In this document: positions 61,537 to 64,000 of the stretch, piece by piece
How the letters are laid out: each line of letters begins with the position of its first letter
Numbering within the stretch: the first letter of the stretch is position 1
DNA from: an uncultured candidate division WPS-2 bacterium
GTDB lineage: Bacteria > Vulcanimicrobiota > Vulcanimicrobiia > Vulcanimicrobiales > Vulcanimicrobiaceae
Reading direction: 5' to 3'
Assembly: GCA_937927945.1 (NCBI GenBank)
Contig: CALEYW010000006.1
Coordinates: forward strand, 109,539-173,538
Length of the DNA: 64,000 bases
The notes under the pieces: generated by a model
Told to the model about the DNA's origin: nothing
Seen by the model: only the letters and a program-made list of their open reading frames with translations
Database searches by the model: none
Program-made: the position numbers and the translations under genes

Positions 61537-63030
61537 TTATGGCCGGCAAATCAAAAAGTATTCGGCGATTGGGTTCGTAGCGGAATTCACGTGGGTCGCA
61601 TTCAACTTTCTGTGGGAGTGCGGTCCAGCGGAAAGCACTTCGACAGTCCTGAAGTGCGTTGACGCGAGCCGCTTGATGCCTTCCATCGTCATGACGCGCG
61701 GACGGTGTCTCGAGGACGCTTCGAAGTCTGAATATGAAAGCAAGAGCGGCACGCTCTTAGACGCGATCGATGAAAAGAGTCGCCCGAATGCGGCTGCGAC
61801 TTCGGAAGGGATGCAGAATGGGGACTGATATCGATCAGGACGGTATAGTCCGCGTAGCGGGACGCCTTTACGATCGAGCTGCAGTCCCGGATCGTCTCCT
61901 CGACTAATCGTTTCAAGCACGTGGTAGAAACGACTGTAGTGGTCGATGGTGTACGGGGGGTCTGCGTAGATTGCAGATAGTGGCATTCGGCTGGCTGCGA
62001 GTACAGTGGCAGCGTCGCCCTCCGCGACCGTGTTGTCGTCGTATTTTCTTGCTGCGAGGGCGTCGTGCCATCGAGATAGCCACCGGCGGTATTCGGACCA
62101 GATGCTGATGCGCCGATCACGCACTGATCTCACTACCAGAAGGGGTTGCGCTCGACCGCCCGCCTTCAGCAGACGCATCGGTTGCGCAAATTGCTTACCA
62201 ACCGTTCCAACCACGTGACTAGCTACGGAGAGCAGAACGCCAAGCAATGCAGGTCGCGCTGCGGGGTCTGCGATGGATACGGCGTGCAAGAGCGCCTGCA
62301 ATTCGACACCTTGCGCGTAGCCGAAATATGGTCCACTGAAATAGCGCAGTACCGTCGTGGGCGTCCCACTCAATCCGCCTTTCGCATTCTGTAGTGCTCG
62401 AAGGATCGGCGCGCGCAGTGGCTCTGACGCTGTAGCTCGGATTCTGTTTGCCTCGATCGAGCCTCCCTCGATCATTGCATTGAGCAGCGATGCGTCGCCT
62501 TGAAGAGCGCTTTCGAGTGCATCATTCTCGAGTTCGATAAGGTCCGCGAAGGCGTCTCTCAGAATTGTGAAACGGCCGCGAAACGCTGATTCGAATGTGC
62601 TCGTACTTGCGAAGTCTAAGGAGGACTTCGGTGCAAGAAGGAGCCCTTTTAGCATCGTTGTTGAGTACCGCTGAGCGTCCACAGCGAGGACGTGGTGCTT
62701 CTGGGATAGGCTCCCACTTACGACCCCTGACCCGGCGTACAAATCGACGACGACGCCTGTGCCGTACGCGAGCTCCTGCAGTCGGCCGACAATGTCGTCG
62801 ACGAGGCGCAATTTACTCCCTAAGTACTGAATTGGCCGAAAGGGCTGTTGCTGCGGTGTCGCTCGAGCCGGCTTGATTTTCCCTAGCGCTTCCGCGTGTT
62901 GCGCCGACGGCCGCGCACGCCCAGTTTCCCAGCTTGAAACAGTGGTAGTGGTTACACCGAGGTGCTCGGCAAGTTCTAGCTGCGTAAGGCCTGCTGCGCG
63001 CCGGATCTCGGCCACGGTCCCGGAGCCCAT
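61537..63030 (-). CDS. HTH-fused DNA adenine methyltransferase
   Basis: A 497-residue fusion. Residues about 8-50 are an Xre-type helix-turn-helix (IRRAAGLTQLELAEHLGVTT, TTVSSWETGRARPSAQHAEA). Residues 65-497 are a D12-like adenine methyltransferase with PIQYLGSKLRLVDDIVGR, SAM motif DLYAGSGVVSGSL and catalytic motif IYADPPYTIDHYSRFYHVL. The HTH probably represses its own promoter at the inverted repeat 63033-63058, acting like a controller protein. It is the first gene of the modification operon. Confidence 0.9.
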   Translation of the reverse strand: MGSGTVAEIRRAAGLTQLELAEHLGVTTTTVSSWETGRARPSAQHAEALGKIKPARATPQQQPFRPIQYLGSKLRLVDDIVGRLQELAYGTGVVVDLYAGSGVVSGSLSQKHHVLAVDAQRYSTTMLKGLLLAPKSSLDFASTSTFESAFRGRFTILRDAFADLIELENDALESALQGDASLLNAMIEGGSIEANRIRATASEPLRAPILRALQNAKGGLSGTPTTVLRYFSGPYFGYAQGVELQALLHAVSIADPAARPALLGVLLSVASHVVGTVGKQFAQPMRLLKAGGRAQPLLVVRSVRDRRISIWSEYRRWLSRWHDALAARKYDDNTVAEGDAATVLAASRMPLSAIYADPPYTIDHYSRFYHVLETISRGDDPGLQLDRKGVPLRGLYRPDRYQSPFCIPSEVAAAFGRLFSSIASKSVPLLLSYSDFEASSRHRPRVMTMEGIKRLASTHFRTVEVLSAGPHSHRKLNATHVNSATNPIAEYFLICRP

Positions 63031-63032
63031 AC

Positions 63033-63058
63033 TAGATGTGACTTATACAAGACATCTA
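63033..63058. promoter_or_regulatory. Inverted repeat at the start of the methyltransferase operon (autoregulation site)
   Basis: TAGATGT (63033-63039), 12 bases, ACATCTA (63052-63058): perfect 7-bp arms. It lies two bases above the ATG at 63030 on the minus strand and overlaps a TATAAG-like -10 element in the spacer. It is the expected operator of the N-terminal HTH of the methyltransferase. Confidence 0.6.
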
Positions 63059-63292
63059 CGATCCCTTTCGGACGCCGGCCGCTTGCTCGGCAATTCGATT
63101 CCAAGCCTGACCCGCTGATCTTTGCTCAGGCCCGCCCTTTCTTGCGCCCGTCTCCCTCCTAGGTATCGCACGGCTCAGTGCCACCGCATTGGCACCGTCG
63201 CCAGCCCTCGACATTCCCGCGAGCGGTCAAGCCGAGCTATTCGGGTGGAGCAGGCGAAAGCTTATTGATTCTATCCGAAAAAGGGTGCAGGA

Positions 63293-63712
63293 TTGGATAG
63301 AAATTCCATCAGGGAGCATATTGCAGTGAGATACCGACCGAACCCCGACGAGTGCGCCATTCTGATCACCACGGCTCTTCAGCGATACTCGAAGGAGGCC
63401 GGCAAAGACATCACGCGCGCTCGCTTAACCGAGAAGTCAATTCGGCGATTGTGCGGAAGGCGGATGCTGCGCGGGGTCTTCCTCGAAGAACTCACAGCCG
63501 CGATGCTCGATCGGGACTGGGTTCTGCTGCAAGGGACGCGATATTATGGCGTTCTCAGGGAGACGTCACTTGAGGGGTGGACTCGGGTGACCTCGTCGGG
63601 GATTGCGGATGAGCTTAGAGCTGTCCGCAACGGTACCGATCAGGATCGTATGGAGACGCTTGAGCGACTAGACGCAGATCTGGAAGACGACGGCTCCGAA
63701 GACGAAGGGTAG
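63293..63712 (+). CDS. Unknown small acidic-tailed protein
   Basis: A protein of up to 139 residues, mostly helical (YRPNPDECAILITTALQRYS, ARLTEKSIRRLCGRRMLRGV), with an acidic tail (ERLDADLEDDGSEDEG). The start is TTG 63293 or the GTG at 63326. The family is unknown. It is the last gene before the right att site and points toward it. It may be part of the restriction module or an accessory gene. Confidence 0.5.
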   Translation: MDRNSIREHIAVRYRPNPDECAILITTALQRYSKEAGKDITRARLTEKSIRRLCGRRMLRGVFLEELTAAMLDRDWVLLQGTRYYGVLRETSLEGWTRVTSSGIADELRAVRNGTDQDRMETLERLDADLEDDGSEDEG

Positions 63713-63879
63713 CCGGGCCCTTGAGGCCAGAGTGCGATCCGAACGGCTGGGAGAGATCGTAAGCCCAATCGCGCCATATCAACGCCGCCGTATCGGTGTG
63801 GATTGCATCGCGCTTATGGAGGGGCGCAGCATCGCTACCAGGCCCACGATCGCAAACACCAACTGACGCAATAGGGCCG

Positions 63880-63898
63880 GTGACCAAATACGTGACCA
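63880..63898. repeat. Paired GTGACCA repeats next to the right attachment site
   Basis: GTGACCAAA and GTGACCA separated by three bases, matching 40038-40056 in 17 of 19 bases and at nearly the same distance from the attachment core. Possible integrase-binding arm sites. Confidence 0.5.
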
Positions 63899-63920
63899 AA
63901 CGGGGTGGAATGAAAAAGAA

Positions 63921-63941
63921 AACCCCGCCGTGGCGGGGTTT
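63921..63941. terminator. Intrinsic terminator of the RNA gene on the minus strand
   Basis: AACCCCGCC and GGCGGGGTT pair with a GT-type loop. A run of A/G precedes it on the plus strand (poly-U side of the minus-strand transcript). It lies directly after the 3' end of the RNA gene. Confidence 0.7.
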
Positions 63942-63945
63942 CGAG

Positions 63946-64000
63946 TGGTAGCGCCAACGGGAGTTGAACCCGTTTCGTGCTGTCGAGCCTCGTCGGGCTC
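63946..64000 (-). ncRNA. 3' end of a tRNA-like RNA gene (tmRNA or tRNA, partial)
   Basis: On the minus strand the sequence ends ...GGGTTCAACTCCC-GT, a T stem-loop (ACGGG-TTCAACT-CCCGT), then an acceptor strand TGGCGCT, discriminator A and encoded CCA. Upstream, a GAGCC-CGACGA-GGCTC hairpin is seen but no 5-7-5 anticodon arm, so a tmRNA fits better than a standard tRNA. The rest of the gene is outside the window. It is the intact-side (right) att site of the island. Confidence 0.5.

Larger units (their letters stand above)
40107..63945. mobile_element. Integrated genomic island, about 23.8 kb
   Basis: Bounded by direct copies of the RNA gene 3' end and terminator (attL 40082-40133, attR 63921-63972). 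It contains three tyrosine recombinase genes, an excisionase-like gene, an Xre regulator, the AAA/three-Cys/TcmP operon, a ubiquitin-like conjugation operon and a McrB/McrC-like restriction-modification system. There are no phage structural genes and no conjugation genes in the interval, so it is an integrative island rather than a prophage or an ICE. The two att copies differ at four positions, so insertion is not very recent. Confidence 0.8.

Noticed and set aside
40107..63945. Prophage or conjugative element
   Set aside because: No capsid, terminase, tail, relaxase or type IV secretion genes were found in the interval.
63946..64000. Assignment as a standard tRNA
   Set aside because: The T arm and CCA end are clear, but no 5-base stem with a 7-base loop appears at the position of an anticodon arm. 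A tmRNA end remains possible, and the gene is cut by the window edge, so only a tRNA-like 3' end is claimed.
1..64000. CRISPR array
   Set aside because: No run of identical repeats of 24-40 bases with regular unique spacers was seen. The 29-bp-phased TGTCA sites are short operator-like repeats with different linkers.

Overview
The window is a GC-rich bacterial chromosome segment with many GTG starts and genes joined by ATGA, GTGA or TAATG overlaps. A Wza-like SLBB polysaccharide export protein points to a cell with an outer membrane. A selenocysteine formate dehydrogenase shows that the host must have selenocysteine machinery. The phylum cannot be fixed from this sequence alone. An uncultured GC-rich lineage is plausible, but that is inference. 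Several frame breaks (about 2.68 kb, 3.0-3.6 kb, 45.23 kb, 47.56 kb) are either real decay or assembly errors.

Region 1 (1-4.3 kb) is mixed chromosomal content: the C-terminal part of a family 5 solute-binding protein, a beta-class DNA methyltransferase, a frameshifted beta-lactamase-fold serine hydrolase, a broken small secreted protein, and a LuxR-type regulator divergent from the next block.

Region 2 (4.5-28.6 kb) is an exopolysaccharide locus. The forward operon holds an SLBB export protein, a priming sugar transferase, UDP-glucose dehydrogenase, a Wzz-like chain-length protein, a CpsD-like ATPase with a degenerate P-loop, a UDP-glucuronate decarboxylase-type epimerase, a Wzy/ligase-like polymerase, a flippase fused to a glycosidase-like domain, several GT2 and GT4 glycosyltransferases, a GT4-methyltransferase fusion, a HAD-domain protein and a zinc-ribbon methyltransferase. 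A reverse operon adds three GT4 enzymes and a glycosidase-like lipoprotein homologous to the domain fused to the flippase. UDP-xylose and/or UDP-glucuronate are likely precursors.

Region 3 (28.9-39.8 kb) holds a LuxR response regulator with a coupled 48-residue ORF, then molybdate and formate metabolism: ModA, a ModE-like regulator, a LysR regulator and a formate dehydrogenase operon. The catalytic subunit reads through an in-frame TGA (32380-32382) that is followed by a textbook bacterial SECIS hairpin. The usual alpha subunit is split in two and the halves are in inverted order around a fused NuoE-NuoF subunit. MoeA and FdhD follow, and a convergent PaiB-like gene closes the block.

Region 4 (40.1-63.95 kb) is an integrated island. 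It is flanked by a direct repeat of the 3' end of a tRNA-like RNA gene plus its terminator (left about 40082-40133, right about 63921-63972; exact 23-bp core). It carries three tyrosine recombinase genes (one apparently catalytically dead), an excisionase-like protein and an Xre regulator. Its cargo is an AAA ATPase / three-Cys protein / TcmP operon preceded by three operator-like sites spaced exactly 29 bp apart; a ubiquitin-like conjugation operon (double-ubiquitin protein, E2-like, JAB peptidase, E1-like, sigma-like, unknown, ImmA-like); and a restriction-modification system made of a McrB-like motor, a LlaJI/McrC-like nuclease and two adenine methyltransferases, one carrying an N-terminal HTH with a perfect inverted repeat next to its start codon. 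The island looks like a defence island.
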